The position numbers were made by a program, and so were the translations under genes. Shown here one piece after another: positions 1 to 12,342 of a DNA stretch of 64,000 bases. A model generated the notes under the pieces. The model made no database searches. It was not told where the DNA came from and saw only the letters and a list, made by a program, of their open reading frames with translations. Within the stretch, counting starts at the first letter, position 1. Each line of letters opens with the position of its first letter. Origin of the DNA: Owenia fusiformis. Taxonomy: Eukaryota; Annelida; Polychaeta; Sabellida; Oweniidae. The stretch spans positions 17,404,822-17,468,821 of the forward strand of contig CAIIXF020000008.1 of assembly GCA_903813345.2 (NCBI GenBank). The letters run 5' to 3'.

Positions 1-187
1 TTTGTTCCAGAAATTTGGGAAGTTATTTGGACCGAAACCACTGAAATAGAAATTTCAAAATATGTTTCAAAATTGTTTTATTTCAAAACAGAATTTTTCT
101 TTTTGAATACTTTAGAATTTTTTGTCTTTCCTTACCATACTTGAACTTTTTATTCTTTTCATTTGTTAGTTTTAAAGAGTATTATTG

Positions 188-193
188 TTTATT
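188..193 (-). terminator. possible polyadenylation signal of galaxin-like gene
   Basis: Minus-strand AATAAA about 90 bp past the in-frame stop at 283-285. It supports the model in which the gene ends inside the window, but AT-rich sequence makes chance matches common. Confidence 0.3.
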
Positions 194-231
194 TGTGGCT
201 TTGATTGTTTTTATATCATTCTGCATTTGTA

Positions 232-272
232 ACAAATGGCAGATGGTGACATTTTGCATGTTAATGCCTAGT
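232..272 (+). repeat. fragment of GGTGACATTTTGCATGTTAATGCC repeat family (family F1)
   Basis: It shares ATTTGTAACAAATGGCAG and ATGTTAATGCC-type sequence with copies near 16366, 25668, 32979, 41336 and 54173. Fuller copies run about 110-140 bp, with TGTCACCAC near one end and GTGGTGACA at the other, so the family is a MITE. This fragment lies just past the galaxin-like stop codon. Confidence 0.6.
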
Positions 273-282
273 TTAAAATTGT

Positions 283-3200
283 TCAGAACTTTTTAGAATA
301 CTCACCATATTTCTTCAGACAGATTCCTTCAGTCCAAGCCCTTTGCCATTTTGTACCATTCACAGCTATTTCCTTGCACCATTTACATTGTGGCAACCTT
401 GGTGATTTTCGTTTTGGCTTTATGACTGCATTATGCGCCATGATCATACCTTCGATCTTCTTAATCATGTAAAGTTCTCCCTGAGTGCCACATGTATATG
501 TGCTATCATCATAAGGTCGCCCCTGGCAGTATTTCTGAGTTTCCTCCACCTTCTGACACTGTTTGTCTAATTTGTTTCTGTTTTTTAGTCCTTCATAGCA
601 GCATCTATATAATGATACATCAAAATAGATTATTATTCTTTGTGTATGCCTCATTTTCATATTGCAATATTGTTAATGTGATGATGATGGTCATTCAAGA
701 TTCATCATCATTTACTGCACTGACGAAAAAGCTCAAGGTTTAATGATAATTTTATTCATTCTTGCTCTATTGACTAGTTAATTTACGCAATATTCTTGCT
801 CTATTGACTGGTTAATTTACCCAATATTGTTGCTCTATTGACTGGTTAATTTACCCAATATTGTTGCTCTATTGACTGGTTAATTTACCCAATATTCTTG
901 CTCTATTGACTGGTTAATTTACCCAATATTCTTGCTCTATTGACTGGTTAATTCATCCAATATTCTTGATTAATTGACTGGTTAATTTACCCAATATTCT
1001 TGCTCTATTGACTGGTTAATTTACGTTCAGAATAAAACCAATGTGAAGTCTCTCCTTATACCAATACGAATGAGAGAATATACAAGGTGGACCAGAAAAT
1101 GAATTCACTTACACGTGTTCTTTTTGGGTGCCCACACGTCCTTTGCAGCACATTTCAAAGTCATAGTTGAATGATTTTACGCCACAGCATTTAGTTTTGG
1201 TGCTTGAGCGTTTATTATGTTGTTGTCCATTGCAGCAGAGTTTGTTTGGTTTTAGCGGAGTACCACCACAATATTGCTGATATTTTGAATTCTTTGGCAT
1301 TGGCTGGCCCTCTGTGCAAATCTGAAAACATACATGAATCTAATATTATACTTTTAAGAACCACCCAGTCATAGCTCATAATCTAATCCTCACCAATAAA
1401 GGGGAGGGGTTATCAATCTTAAGGGTTAATGATTTTAGTTTCACTTGACGTATGTATTACAGGGTGTCTCATACTGTTTCTTGATATTGGGATGATTGAA
1501 ATGAAATAGAAACCTATTTGTGCAAAACATATCACAGATAGTCCTTGTTCATTTCACTTCTTAGAATAGTCTCATTAAATACCATAATATGTTTCTATTC
1601 ACAGAAGAAGATACAATACCAGATGTTTATATAATACTCCCCCTACTACTTTTTAAAATTTCCACACATGCTGATTAACAATACATACAAAAGAAAAATT
1701 ATTTATGATTCATCTTTAGATATTCTTAAATCCTATGATGCTGAGTCATTTGTTTACTATTTTTTCTATCTATATCTCAAGTACCATTGTCGATTAAATT
1801 GTTGTTTTTAAAGTAAAGAATGACATAACATTCATTAATTATTGGATGCACAGTAAAAGCCCAGGAAGTAATAACCACTCCTATTTAATATGTTAGTTGT
1901 TTACTTGACAATGTGAATAAGAGGTAAACATGAGACATGTAACCTCAAGTACTACATCATTCACATTCTTTCATACATTTGGCTACACATCTTTGTAGTG
2001 TTGCGAACTCACAAAAATATAAAATTAAATAAATGTGATATGTCACATAAAATGTACAGTCCTACGTAGTTTTACGTCATTCTCTTAATTGATACCAATC
2101 TTTGCAATGTGAAGAACTTACAATGGTATGAATCATCACATAATAATTTAAATGTCATAGATGTTCTACTTCATTTCTGGGACATACATGGATACTGGGG
2201 AATCCCCTTACTTTGTAAAAGATTCTTTATCGAAAATTATGAACTAGATTTGGGAAATTGGTATTCCTGAATATTGCAATCTCTCTATGACTTTATATTT
2301 TAGTGTATTTTACTTTTTGTTCTTATTTAATTTAACTTAAAGATAAAAAACTTTCAAAAAATTAAAACTACATGTACATGGATGAAGAGGTTGCCCTGAG
2401 GGTCGAAGATTAGTACAATAGGCAGGTAAACCTCTCTTTTAAGGGAGCAATATCAAATACGTGTATGATGCCGAATGCAAGACCTTGAGAAGCATTTAAA
2501 AAAAATTTCCATCCTTATTTAAGGAACCAATCATATGCATTATAACATCAAAAGCATGTTCTGTGATTTTTCTATTTGTTAATCACAAACACCGATGACC
2601 TTACCCACTTATATCTAACAAATACAGTAATATGAATCAGCAGAATGTACATAAAGGACTTAATGCTTTATTTTTCTTCCTCGTTTAAATATGCACGAGA
2701 CTTTATTTTAATGTATATTTTACTTCCTTTTACCAATTTCCTCGTTTAAATATGTAAATTGTGTAAGACTGTTTTGATTTTTTATATACTTCCTTATACA
2801 TGTACATGATTAAGCCTTAACCAATGAAATGGCTTCGATTTTATGTTTGAATGGAATAATAATTTTATTGGATGTATCCTCTCATAAGGAAGAATAATAT
2901 TCTCATAGTAGGGCATATTTATTTCAAAATATCAGTCGACCAATCAGTGGAACTTGTGATTCATGATTTTTATAATAGAAAAACATGTACACAAATAAAC
3001 CTGGCATATAAATGGCATATAAAGATATATGTATAAATAATTGTGCAATTAATATCAGGTCTCAATTGATATCTGTGATCTCATATTGCACTCCCTTTCC
3101 TTTATGATTTGAACTTGAAAATAATCTTATATAATTCATTATTTCATTCTGTTATTACACACTGTTACAAAATAGGATTTAAAAATAGATGATATGTTAC

Positions 3201-6200
3201 ATAAGATGTGCAGTCTTAATCTCATTCATAATTGATACCAATCTTAGCAATTTTAAAAAGTTACAGTGGAATGAATCATTAATGTATGTCACTGACATTG
3301 TCTTGACTTAGTTTACCTCATTAAGAAAGAATGTACAATTACTCATGTAAAAGCAAATCCATGCATACAGTGATAACCCATCAACTTATTGTAGTACAGT
3401 AAAACAGTCTTAGTGAATGCCTCTGTCTATAGTGAACACCTCTCTCTCTAGTGAACACATCTATATCGTGAACACCTCTCTAGTGTAAACCTCCACTCTA
3501 GTGAACACCTTTCTCTAGTGAACAACTCTCTAATGAACACCCCTCCCTAGTGAACACCTCTCTCTAGTGAACACCTCTCTGGTAAACACCTATCACTAGT
3601 GCATACCCCTCTCTAGTGAACACCTCTGTAGTGAATATTTTAATTCTAGTGAACATCCCTCCCTAGTGAACACCTCTCTCAAGTGAACACCCCTTCTTAG
3701 CACAAACTCTACTGAGTCCTGCATAAAATTGCCACTCTGTACATGCTGTAGTGAACAGTGAACACCTTCATATGGTAAACACATTTTTTGTGGCTCCATT
3801 GGTGTTCACTGTACACAGGTTTTACTGTACTATTATCTCATTTCTGCAGTTACATCACTTCCTATATGACAGAATGTACAGTGACACAAAAGGCTATAAT
3901 CTTCACCTCTCACTCATGTTAACTTAGAATGGATGTGCTTATCATGATTTGAGTGCCCTATATGTGCAAGTGACCAATAGTAAAACAGCAATAAAATCAA
4001 TTCATCTACTTCCTTCACCAACAAGAGATGTTTGTTGTTTGGAGAATTGTTCTCATGAATTCATTTTGACGTACGTCATTCTAGGCACGTGAGGATACAT
4101 GTATATAGATTAAGTTTCAAAAGCAAATTATTTATCCTGTTTTTAATTTAATTATACTTATTAAAAAAATGTTTTTACTTTTTATAAAAATTGTGAAATC
4201 TGTCGACCTGAATTGACCCATATGCCTTGTACAAGAATGGGGCTAAAAGCTCCGAAAGTGAATTCCAAAATATTTATTTAGTTTTGAAAGTGAAATTGAT
4301 AAAATTGATAAACAGAAAATCAATATTTTATATGTTATAGGAAACCACTTTGACTTATATAGTAACTTCACACAATGCAATCAAGATGATGATGATATAT
4401 GTGAAACTTCTGCCTAAAATTTTCCATGGGGGCATAAGAAAAAAATATTTCAGTATGAATCACATCAGAAACCATTTTATGGAGCCTAGGAAAATCTCCA
4501 AATTATTATTATGTTAATTAATTCATCCTTCATTTCGCAATATGCAGGAGTGCATTTAACTCGTGATATCATGTGGAGAATGGAATGCCTGAAATGGGAA
4601 CTTGATTTATGAATAATGGAAATATTTCAGCATTAGATAATTTTGGATAACAATGAGTCAATTTTTGCTTTGAGATCAAATATTTGTTTTTAAGTTTGAA
4701 ATCTTTTTTTCTGGTACATTATATACTGTTTGAACCAAAATCGTTCAATAATTTTACATAGCAAATGAGTCATCTGTATGATTCTGGTTGTAAGATCAAA
4801 TATTTGTTTTTAAGTTTGAAATTTTTTCTAGTACATAATATACTGTTTGAACCAAAATCGTTCAATAATTTTAGCAAATGAGTCATACATACAACTCTGG
4901 CTGTAAGATTAAATATTTGTTTTTAAGTTTGAAATTTTTTCTGGTAGCCTGCATCATTTAATTTGAACCAAAAAGTTCACTTTTACAATTTTTTTCTCAG
5001 ATGATAATCTCATTTTTTCCAAAAATGATAAACTCATTCATGTTCAATTGTTCCTTATTTGAGGCGAGGTGTTTGGAACAGGAAGAAATCACAAACAATT
5101 AAAACATAAGCAATGATAGTTCAACAAATTAAACCTAGTCATCTCTTGAGCCCCAAGAAAATTTAGATTAATAGATTATCCAAATTTGGGTTTAACTTTT
5201 TGATCTAACACAATAACTGAATGTGCTCACCATAGTTTTTGAATTGTAAGATGTATATTTTGGAGCGTTGTCATATTTATCAGTGTGATAGGCCTTGCAA
5301 CAGGCATCGTGGTCTGGTCCGTCACGACGTGTCTTGTGAGATTTTCTACAGCATATATATTCATCACGTTGTTCAGTTTTGATTGGTTCTCCTCCGCAAC
5401 ATTCGGCACTTTTTGGAACAACAGTCCCTGAAACAGTACATGTATTCAATATATTCTCTTTTACATACTACATATATGTACAATCTCTCAACATTTTTGG
5501 TTATGAAAAATGAAGCATTTTCATTCCTTCCTTTTCATGGTTTACAGGGTTCTCATGTACAAGTACATGTTTTTTCTAATTGCGCTTTTTAATTTGTTTA
5601 AGAATATATGTTAAAAGTGGTGAACCAAGTGCCTGTCTAAAACTTTACAGAAAAATACAGTTCATAAAATTAAACTGGAAACAAAATCCAACAATAAAAT
5701 GGTGCTTTGTAATGCCAATCTTGTTCGTTCATTATTCTAGCTATACCCCTGAATATAATATAAATTGTAAATGAGTCCGTACCTCCACAGCATTGTTCAG
5801 TAGCTTTATTGTATGATACTTCAGTTTTAGAGTGAAGAGTAGCACCACTTTTCTTACAACATTCTTCATTCGGCCCGAGAACTTTTCCACCACAACCAAA
5901 TTCAAGCTTTACAGCTGTCGCACAGTTTTTATACTTTTCTCGTTCAAACACCTGACTTCTACAACAAATCTGGCTTGTCGGATCATATGAGGCTGAAACA
6001 AAAATTCTATCAGAGATTAATAATAAAGATACATTAAACATCAATAACCTTGCTGTTAAATTCCTCAGTATTATATTGTATTAAACATCGGAGCCTTTGA
6101 CCTATAATTCTTTTTCTCATGATAAATGATCGGGGTTTAAAATGGTTTTGGTCAAATGTTTCCCTTTGTGCTTTCTTATTCTGAACAAGGGTTTAATTAC

Positions 6201-9200
6201 TTTGTGAATGGGTAGACTTGTTAGAGAACTTCAAATGTATATTACTGATCCCCCCTCCCCTTTATCATAAACGAAGGAATTGGGGAGGGAAGGGGGAAGG
6301 ATCATTCACTTATCCTCCTGAAAAGCCCAGAGTGAAAGATATATGTATAGGTTAGAGAATTTTTCACTCAAAATTGTTTACTTAACACAAAATACATCAA
6401 CATGTGTGTAATTGGTCTGCTTTACCCAAATAGAAACAAAACGTTGTTTCTAAATGTAAGTAAAATGGGCAAAATGGCAAAAATTTAAAACTGCTATTGT
6501 AGACATATTTGTTCTCTTGATATATGGGATTTCTAGGTGGTGAGGTGATACATGTACAGTGATCTCTCCAGCATTAAAGCAAGTGGGACAGCACCCACCT
6601 GAGATTTTCATACTAGGCTTGTAGCCACCTGAGAAACCATTTGCACCCACTTGAAAATGAGAAAAATAATGAAAATAGGCATATTTTGACCAATTTTGGT
6701 CTGAATTGTGAAAATGAAAAATTTGCACCCACTTGAGAAAAATCCTGTGGAGATCATTGTGTAGATGAGACAATACTTACTGTTTCCGCAACATTCTCTA
6801 GACTTGTGTATATCAAATGGTTCAACATTGGGCTCAATACAGCACTTCTCATCATCTGTGTTGTAGTTCTTTTTCCCACAACAAGCTCGATTTGCAACAC
6901 CAGATGGGTAGCCCTTTATTAAGGTACCTAGCAGAAATATAGCGCATAGATGTAAGAATGCAGAATAGAAGAGTACAAAGTATCATTATGGATGTCCAGA
7001 AAACAATAGCCAGAAATTTGAATCGCTTTAGAAAAAAATACATAAAAAATGATCTAGATAAGGTATAAATACCTCTGACACGTAAAGGACACATCTGAGC
7101 AATTTAGGAACTCCTCAGTAACAGGGTTCAACTTCAAAACTCACAGTTGCTTGACTGCCAATAGCAATCATTTTTTGGTTTGTGGGCCATGAATTTGGAA
7201 AAATAGTTGCTTGACTGCCAATAGCAATCATTTTTTGGTTTGTGGGCCATGACTTTGGAAAAACAGTTGCTTAACTGCCAATAGCAATCATTTTTTGTTT
7301 TGTGGGCCATGAATTTGGAAAAACAAGTTGCTTGACTGCCAATAGCAATCATTTTTAGTTTGTGGGCCATGAATTTGGAAAAACAAGTTGCTTGACTGCC
7401 AATAGCAATCATTTTTAGTTTGTGGGCCATGAATTTGGAAAAACAGTTGCTTGACTGCCAATAGCAATCATTTTTAGTTTGTGGGCCATGAATTTGGAAA
7501 AACAAGTTGCTTGACTGCCAATAGCAATCATTTTTAGTTTGTGGGCCATGAATTTGGAAAAACAAGTTGCTTGACTGCCAATAGCAATCATTTTTAGTTT
7601 GTGGGCCATGAATTTGGAAAAACAAGTTGCCTATTAGGCAGTGGACTGAAACATGTGAAAGCTCATATGCTAAATTGAGCAATCACGTTTTCTACCATAA
7701 TTGTGAATCCTGCTCAGTAGCTGCTCCTCTGATCACAGGGCTTCAAAATCCAGAATACATTCTTCTTTTTACCCCCTGCGATAAGCATTTAGTATTTCCC
7801 CGATTAAGAACTCGCAATCTGATTGGCTGTCCCAATACTGCGACAGAAATTATGTATAAGTCATTGTGCATAATTAGATCACATGATTCAGTTTAATCAG
7901 GCGCTTCCAAATTGGTTATAGCAGGGGGAAGAAGGAGGTACGGATTCTGTATACCTGCTTAGGAGGATGTCTCAGTAGTGATAATCAAGTATTACCTGCA
8001 CAACAGCTGTCATCTCTTGCATCAAATGGTATTTCCCCACATATGCTCACTAAACCAGTTGAGAAATCACAGGTGGCACTGCTGTTGTTTTTATCAAAAG
8101 GGTTACCAAGGCAACATTGGAGGTCCTCCTTGGGTTTTGCGATTCTTAATGTGTATTTCATGTTGGAGTCCATGCAGCATACATCTGTACGATATTTATA
8201 CACATTTCCAGTTCCTGGGCAGCATGTGTTCCTTCTCTTCCCAGAGTCCGGATCTGAAAATGTGATATTAATATTGAATTTCTGTTCAAAGACAAAAGAT
8301 AAATATACCCGTATTTTTATCACTTGATTTGATTGAAAACATCATGGGCTTTCAACTAATTGAAAGCCCATGAAAACATCTATCAAACAAGCAAAGAAGG
8401 AACAGCCACTTGGGTGAATCTATTGAAAAATGTGTATTCTCAAATATTACTAATTTCTTAATTTCAAAGCTAAGGTGACATATCCTCATAGGATTACTTG
8501 AATGTTGTTCATTTTAGAAATTTTATTGTAATGGATGAAATGTTAATTTGAATATTTTTGATTCCAGGGAAAGTGCACAAAAAGTGTAACAATTGATGAC
8601 TTATACAATAATGGCTGATGACTTATACAATAATGGCTGATGACTTTTACAATGGTGCTGATGACTTATACAATAATGGCTGATGAATCCAATTGTTGAT
8701 ACTGAGTATAAGTTAATGCATTTATGCAGATATATCATAGGATAATACATGAAGATTCATGACTCATATAATAGCTAACGAATGAGTGATGCAGCCAGAG
8801 ATATCATTGGATAATACATGAAGATTCATGACTCATATGAATAGCTAACGATTGAGTGATGCAGCCAGAGATATCATAGGATAATACATGAAGATGCATG
8901 ACTCATATGATAATAGCTAACGATTGAGTGATGCAGCCAGAGATATCATAGGATAATACATGAAGATGCATGACTCATATGATAATAGCTAACGAACCAG
9001 TGATGCTGCCAGAGATATCAAAAACTAAAAAACTAAACTAAAAAAACAAATCAAAGCATTCACCAATTTAAGTATTGAGTTCTGTTCAATCAAATTGATT
9101 CAAAATTTATACATTTACAACAGTGAATGCCTCACCCAAAGCATGGGCTTTCAACAGACTCTTGAAACCCCATGCCCAAAGCAATAGACAAAGAGATTAC

Positions 9201-12200
9201 ATACCTATAATCGGATGTGCGATGTTATCACAGCATATCTTCTCGGTTGTATTAATGATACGATCCCCACAACATTCGTGTTTTGTTACATCATCCAGTC
9301 TTTCAATTTTCCCACCGCAGCACAAACTTTGTGAGGGTATGTACCACTCACGGGCACTATGGCAACATTTCTTAGCCCCATAAAGGGGAGCGGATTTTCC
9401 ATAGCAGTGCTTGACCTGATTCTGCATCGATGTCACAGTCGTCAAATAGCAAAGTAGTAAACCTAAAATTGAAAACACGTACATTGTATGTTATTATCTG
9501 TCTCAGATACTCTGAAGTTGAGTTGTGAGTGATGCATGTTGAAATTGTTTTTTTCTTTTATACATTCTGAAAATGAGATAATATCTTATAATTTTATGAG
9601 ACCGTTTCATTCCTGTGATGTCATATAGCTTTATTTGATCCATTGATCCTTAAAATGACTTCATATCCTTATGAATCATAAGTTTCATATGGTCAAATTT
9701 TGAGATCAACAAAATATGAATTACACAAAGTAAAAAGTGAAATTTGTTTTACATCATGAATGTTGGATTAGGTGATATTAATGATTGTATAATTGTATTA
9801 AATTAATACGTCTTTTGTTGTCTTACTGAAACAATCTTCCAGTTTGTTTGTTTGTTTACTTAAGTAATATGACCGCAATAATGTACATACTGACATAATG
9901 TGTAATGCATTGCACTTGTTTTTACTGTATGATATCATTATTACCTAAGTGCAAGTATTTGGTTATACACAGCCACAGGGGGTCATTATCAGAAATGTTT
10001 GTCAGAAAGTTAAGTTCATTGTTCTTAATGATGTCATTATATCCATGGTTACAACATTTGATTTTCTTAACGAAAGCTTCTGTTAATGACCCCCAGATTC
10101 ACAAGCAGGTGGCTATTGTGGGTCAGATAACATTACACAGAAGCTTGAATGGAATTAGATTCGGGGAGTCAGTTTTTATGTTACCATTTTGAAATACATG
10201 TAGTACAACATTTTTTAGATATCTGTTTGGCTGAGGCCTTTGTACTTGACTTTGATAATTATAACATCTAAGATATTTTTAGTAGATAGAACAAAATAAA
10301 AATATCCATTTTACTTTTTATGATTTTATAACATGGGTTCTGTGGACAATTTATCAGACCTAGAAATCACATTTTCAAACATGAACGAAATGTAATAAAA
10401 TTAATTTTCAAAGTTGATGAACAATTTTTAAAAAAGATGCACTATTGGAGATTTCAAATGTAATATCAGTTTTTCATAACTTTGAAGTTTGGAAGGGATA
10501 TAGTGAAGCCCTTCTTCCATCCGTCAGTCCGTCCGTCCGTCAGTCCGGAAGATAACTTGAATACTAGTCGAAGAATTTTTTTTCAAATGGCCACCGCTTT
10601 AAGAATGGTGGATATTTTTGGCAAAAATCTTAATGTTTTTCATTTTAAACCAAAGTAATAAATATTATTATTCGAAATGTTGGTAGTATATTCACAAAAT
10701 ATATCTATTTCACATATGCTCTGTGTTTTTCACCCTGACCCCCAGGGGTCATGAATGAGTTGGGAAAACAGAAATTTGCGTTAATTTTGAGATGTTTTTG
10801 AAGTACAGCTTTATTATGCTCAAATGAAAGGCAATTTAGAGTAGATTGCAAATGTTTTATGTTTTTTCTGATTCGGGCCTCGTAAAATTCAAAATGGCCA
10901 CCTAATGTGGGATTTCGCAATAATTCTCTGATTTCTTAGAAGTATGGCTATATTATACTCAAATTGAAGGAATTTTAGAGTAGATCACAATTATGGTATC
11001 ATTTTTCTGATTTGTGCCTCAGAAAATTCAAAATGGCTGCCTAGAGCGGGAATTCGCCATTACTTGAGATATCTTTAAGCATGACACTACAATGATCTCA
11101 AGTGTTTATTGAAGGGAAGAGTAGATGGTAAATATTACATTGTGACTGTACAGATTCATGATTTATATATTGTTCGTTGGGATTTGCTACTCTGTGGAGT
11201 TGCCGATTTCTATTTTTTGTTACATGTATTTAAGTCTATTATATAGACACCATTTTGAGTTTTATACCCAATTGTCTCGTAACCATATATTCTATCTCTG
11301 AGTATGGATAAATATGATAATTCCATGCTTACAACTTGTTCTAGATAAGTTTAACATTATCATTATAAGGCAAGGTTCAGTATTGTAAACTATTAAATAT
11401 TTGACATTATCTTTAGTACATATATATGCACGTATCTATAGACTTAGTATTGAACCCAGGCCCGTAGCCAGAATTTTCCAAGGGGGGGTTCGTTTTTCTA
11501 AAAAATTCTAGGGGGGGGTTCACTTTGGCAAATATGGCCAAAAATCACTCAAAAAATCGTCAGAATGGTGAAAAACTGCATGATTTTGAAAGAAATTTTA
11601 GCCAGGGGGGGTTCGCCCGAACCCCCCGAACCCCCCCTGGCTACGGGCCTGGAACCAATCAGCAATCAGAATTGAATGTACTTTCTTCAAATTCAGGAAG
11701 TAAATAAGAGGATAAATAAGGGGTGCAGATTTATTGATTTTTGAGAGTTTTTTCCCTTGCAGAAAATTACTTCAAAATATTTTTTTAAAACTGTAGGATA
11801 CGCTGTTATTGAAATTGCTTTTTACCCATTTTTTCAGTTTGACCTCTTGTATAATTGATTTTTTTATTTTAAATGTGATGGGTTAAAATGTAATAAACTG
11901 TACAAAAGAGGAACAACATTTTACTTATATCAGTACATTGATTTGTGGTTAACCTCATAAACATGATAAACTTAGACATGTTTTTCAAAGTTCAATGTCA
12001 ATGGTACAGCAAAATAAATTTAGTTTGACCTATTTTGTAATCCCTTATCTGATTTTCAAAGGCACATTGTATTGAATTAAACATGAAGATATATTAAGAA
12101 TTATCAGATTATTGTTATACATGAATTTTTGTTATGTGATTTTGAATTAAAATAAATAATGAAAAACACCTTTAGAGTTACTTTATTATGTTGAAATAAT

Positions 12201-12342
12201 GTCCCATCATCTGTTTTATTTATTTAATATACAGTACTAAAATGAGGGTAAAATATTGTGATAAATGAATAACCTATAGTCCTATATGTATATGTAGTTA
12301 CTTACCAAAGCTGATAGAACTGGAACTAATAACAGAGCCCAT
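283..12342 (-). CDS. galaxin-like secreted protein with repeated Cys-Cys motifs
   Basis: Inferred coding exons, 5' to 3': 12342-12306, 9462-9205, 8253-7996, 6927-6781, 5992-5783, 5427-5231, 1321-1113 and 604-306 or 604-283. All junctions are AG/GT and the phases agree (phase 1 introns first, then one phase 0 and one phase 2). If the last exon reads through to the stop at 283-285, the protein is 545 aa; the strong donor GTGAGT at 305-300 may instead lead to an exon outside the window. The joined N-terminus is Met-Gly, serines, then a hydrophobic run (FGLLLCYL), so a signal peptide is likely. Some 20 Cys-Cys pairs, often as CCG or CCGG, recur every 15-40 residues, which is the galaxin hallmark. 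Galaxins are coral skeletal matrix proteins and galaxin-like proteins occur in molluscs. Matrix or host-microbe roles are inference. No transmembrane segment follows the signal peptide. Confidence 0.8.
757..1025. repeat. 34-bp tandem repeat, about 8 copies
   Basis: The unit is TTCTTGCTCTATTGACTGG plus TTAATTTACCCAATA; copies differ by a few substitutions. It lies in the last intron of the galaxin-like gene. Confidence 0.9.
3397..3827. mobile_element. TA-flanked MITE with CAGTAAAAC ends and internal CTAGTGAACACC repeats
   Basis: It begins CAGTAAAAC and ends GTTTTACTG, with TA on both sides, as for Tc1/mariner-class elements. The interior is an irregular array of about 18-bp units containing TAGTGAACACCTCTC. 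A related piece lies at 47318-47500. Confidence 0.65.
4668..4985. repeat. roughly 115-bp unit repeated three times
   Basis: Each unit contains AAATATTTGTTTTTAAGTTT and, in the first two, ACTGTTTGAACCAAAATCG. The third copy is shorter and more diverged. It lies in intron 6 of the galaxin-like gene. Confidence 0.75.
6557..6759 (-). mobile_element. MITE with CAGTGATCTC termini
   Basis: It starts CAGTGATCTC and ends GAGATCATTG, a short inverted repeat. It is an inverted, diverged copy of the element at 43302-43470; shared internal phrases include TTAAAGCAAGTGG and AAAATAGGCAT. It ends 22 bp from the donor of the galaxin-like exon 6927-6781. No clean 5-bp duplication is visible here. Confidence 0.65.
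7140..7631. repeat. 60-bp tandem repeat, 8 copies
   Basis: The unit contains GTTGCTTGACTGCCAATAGC and GGGCCATGAATTTGGAAAAA. Copies differ mainly at single bases and by 1-bp length changes. It lies in a galaxin-like intron. The unit length is divisible by three, which leaves spurious open frames on the minus strand. Confidence 0.93.
7721..7969 (-). mobile_element. MULE-like MITE with 9-bp target duplication (copy 1)
   Basis: It ends in TTAGGAGGATG and is flanked by GCTCAGTAG (7712-7720) and TCTCAGTAG (7970-7978), an 8/9 match. It is inverted relative to copies at 58824 and 59837. Shared interior: GATTAAGAACTCGCAATCTG and GATCACATGATTCAGTTTAA. It lies 18 bp past the donor of exon 8253-7996. 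Confidence 0.8.
8344..8373. repeat. palindrome ATGGGCTTTCAA..TTGAAAGCCCAT
   Basis: The arms CATGGGCTTTCAA and TTGAAAGCCCATG are separated by four bases. The same arms recur at 63952-63975 with no spacer, and one arm occurs at about 9143-9156. Confidence 0.75.
8587..8690. repeat. short tandem repeat TGATGACTTATACAATAATGGC
   Basis: Four to five copies of a 22-24 bp unit, slightly decayed, in intron 2 of the galaxin-like gene. Confidence 0.8.
8726..9019. repeat. 70-73 bp tandem repeat, 4 copies
   Basis: The unit carries AGATATCATAGGATAATACA, a GACTCATAT core and GAGTGATGCAGCC. The small length differences come from extra TAAT steps. It lies in intron 2 of the galaxin-like gene, next to a shorter unrelated array. 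Confidence 0.88.
9977..10096 (+). mobile_element. MITE with GGGGGTCATTA..TTAATGACCCCC ends
   Basis: Inverted ends GGGGGTCATTATCAGAAA and CTTCTGTTAATGACCCCC. The interior phrase ATTATATCCATGGTTACAA is found inverted in the copy at 31387-31527, and a relic lies near 18190. Confidence 0.7.
10480..11240. repeat. decayed interspersed repeat with CCGTCCGTCC cluster
   Basis: It opens with a CGTC/GTCC-rich stretch (10518-10549) and contains two diverged about 125-bp units with AAATTCAAAATGGC. The segment near 11175 matches, inverted, sequence near 54070 (TTTGCTACTC..GTGGAGT). A related GGAC-rich end occurs at 40674-40725. Its class is unknown. Confidence 0.5.
11457..11651. mobile_element. hAT5-like MITE, CAGGCCCGTAGCCAG termini, 5-bp duplication
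   Basis: Perfect 15-bp inverted termini, CAGGCCCGTAGCCAG and its complement. GAACC flanks both sides (11452-11456 and 11652-11656). The interior is G-run and C-run rich near the ends, with AATGGTGAAAAACTGCATGA in the middle. Other copies lie at about 21216, 32385, 34710 and 56707. Confidence 0.88.

Larger units (their letters stand above)
1322..5230. other. galaxin-like intron 6, no coding signal
   Basis: This 3.9-kb intron has no supported exon on either strand. It holds a TA-flanked MITE (3397-3827) and a three-unit array (4668-4985). The rest is AT-rich sequence in which I see nothing specific. Confidence 0.6.
9463..12305. other. galaxin-like intron 1
   Basis: It begins right after the exon ending in a GTAAGT donor at 12305. 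It holds a small MITE (9977-10096), a decayed repeat with a CCGTCCGTCC cluster (10480-11240) and a hAT5-like MITE (11457-11651). An ATG at 9484-9482 opens an in-frame alternative N-terminus (MYVFSILGLLLC..) if this intron is not removed from an alternative transcript. Confidence 0.6.

Noticed and set aside
757-1025. CRISPR-like direct repeats
   Set aside because: Units are contiguous without unique spacers, and the host is an animal; the same applies to the other arrays.
6450-6773. Extra galaxin-like exon with a Cys-Cys (GGCCPTC) in a minus-strand frame
   Set aside because: The sequence is a MITE copy related to 43302-43470, and flanking exons already join in phase without it.
7134-7682. 182-codon minus-strand frame with repeated FFQIHGPQTKNDCYWQS
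   Set aside because: It is a translation of the 60-bp tandem array in a galaxin-like intron; no start context or splice link.
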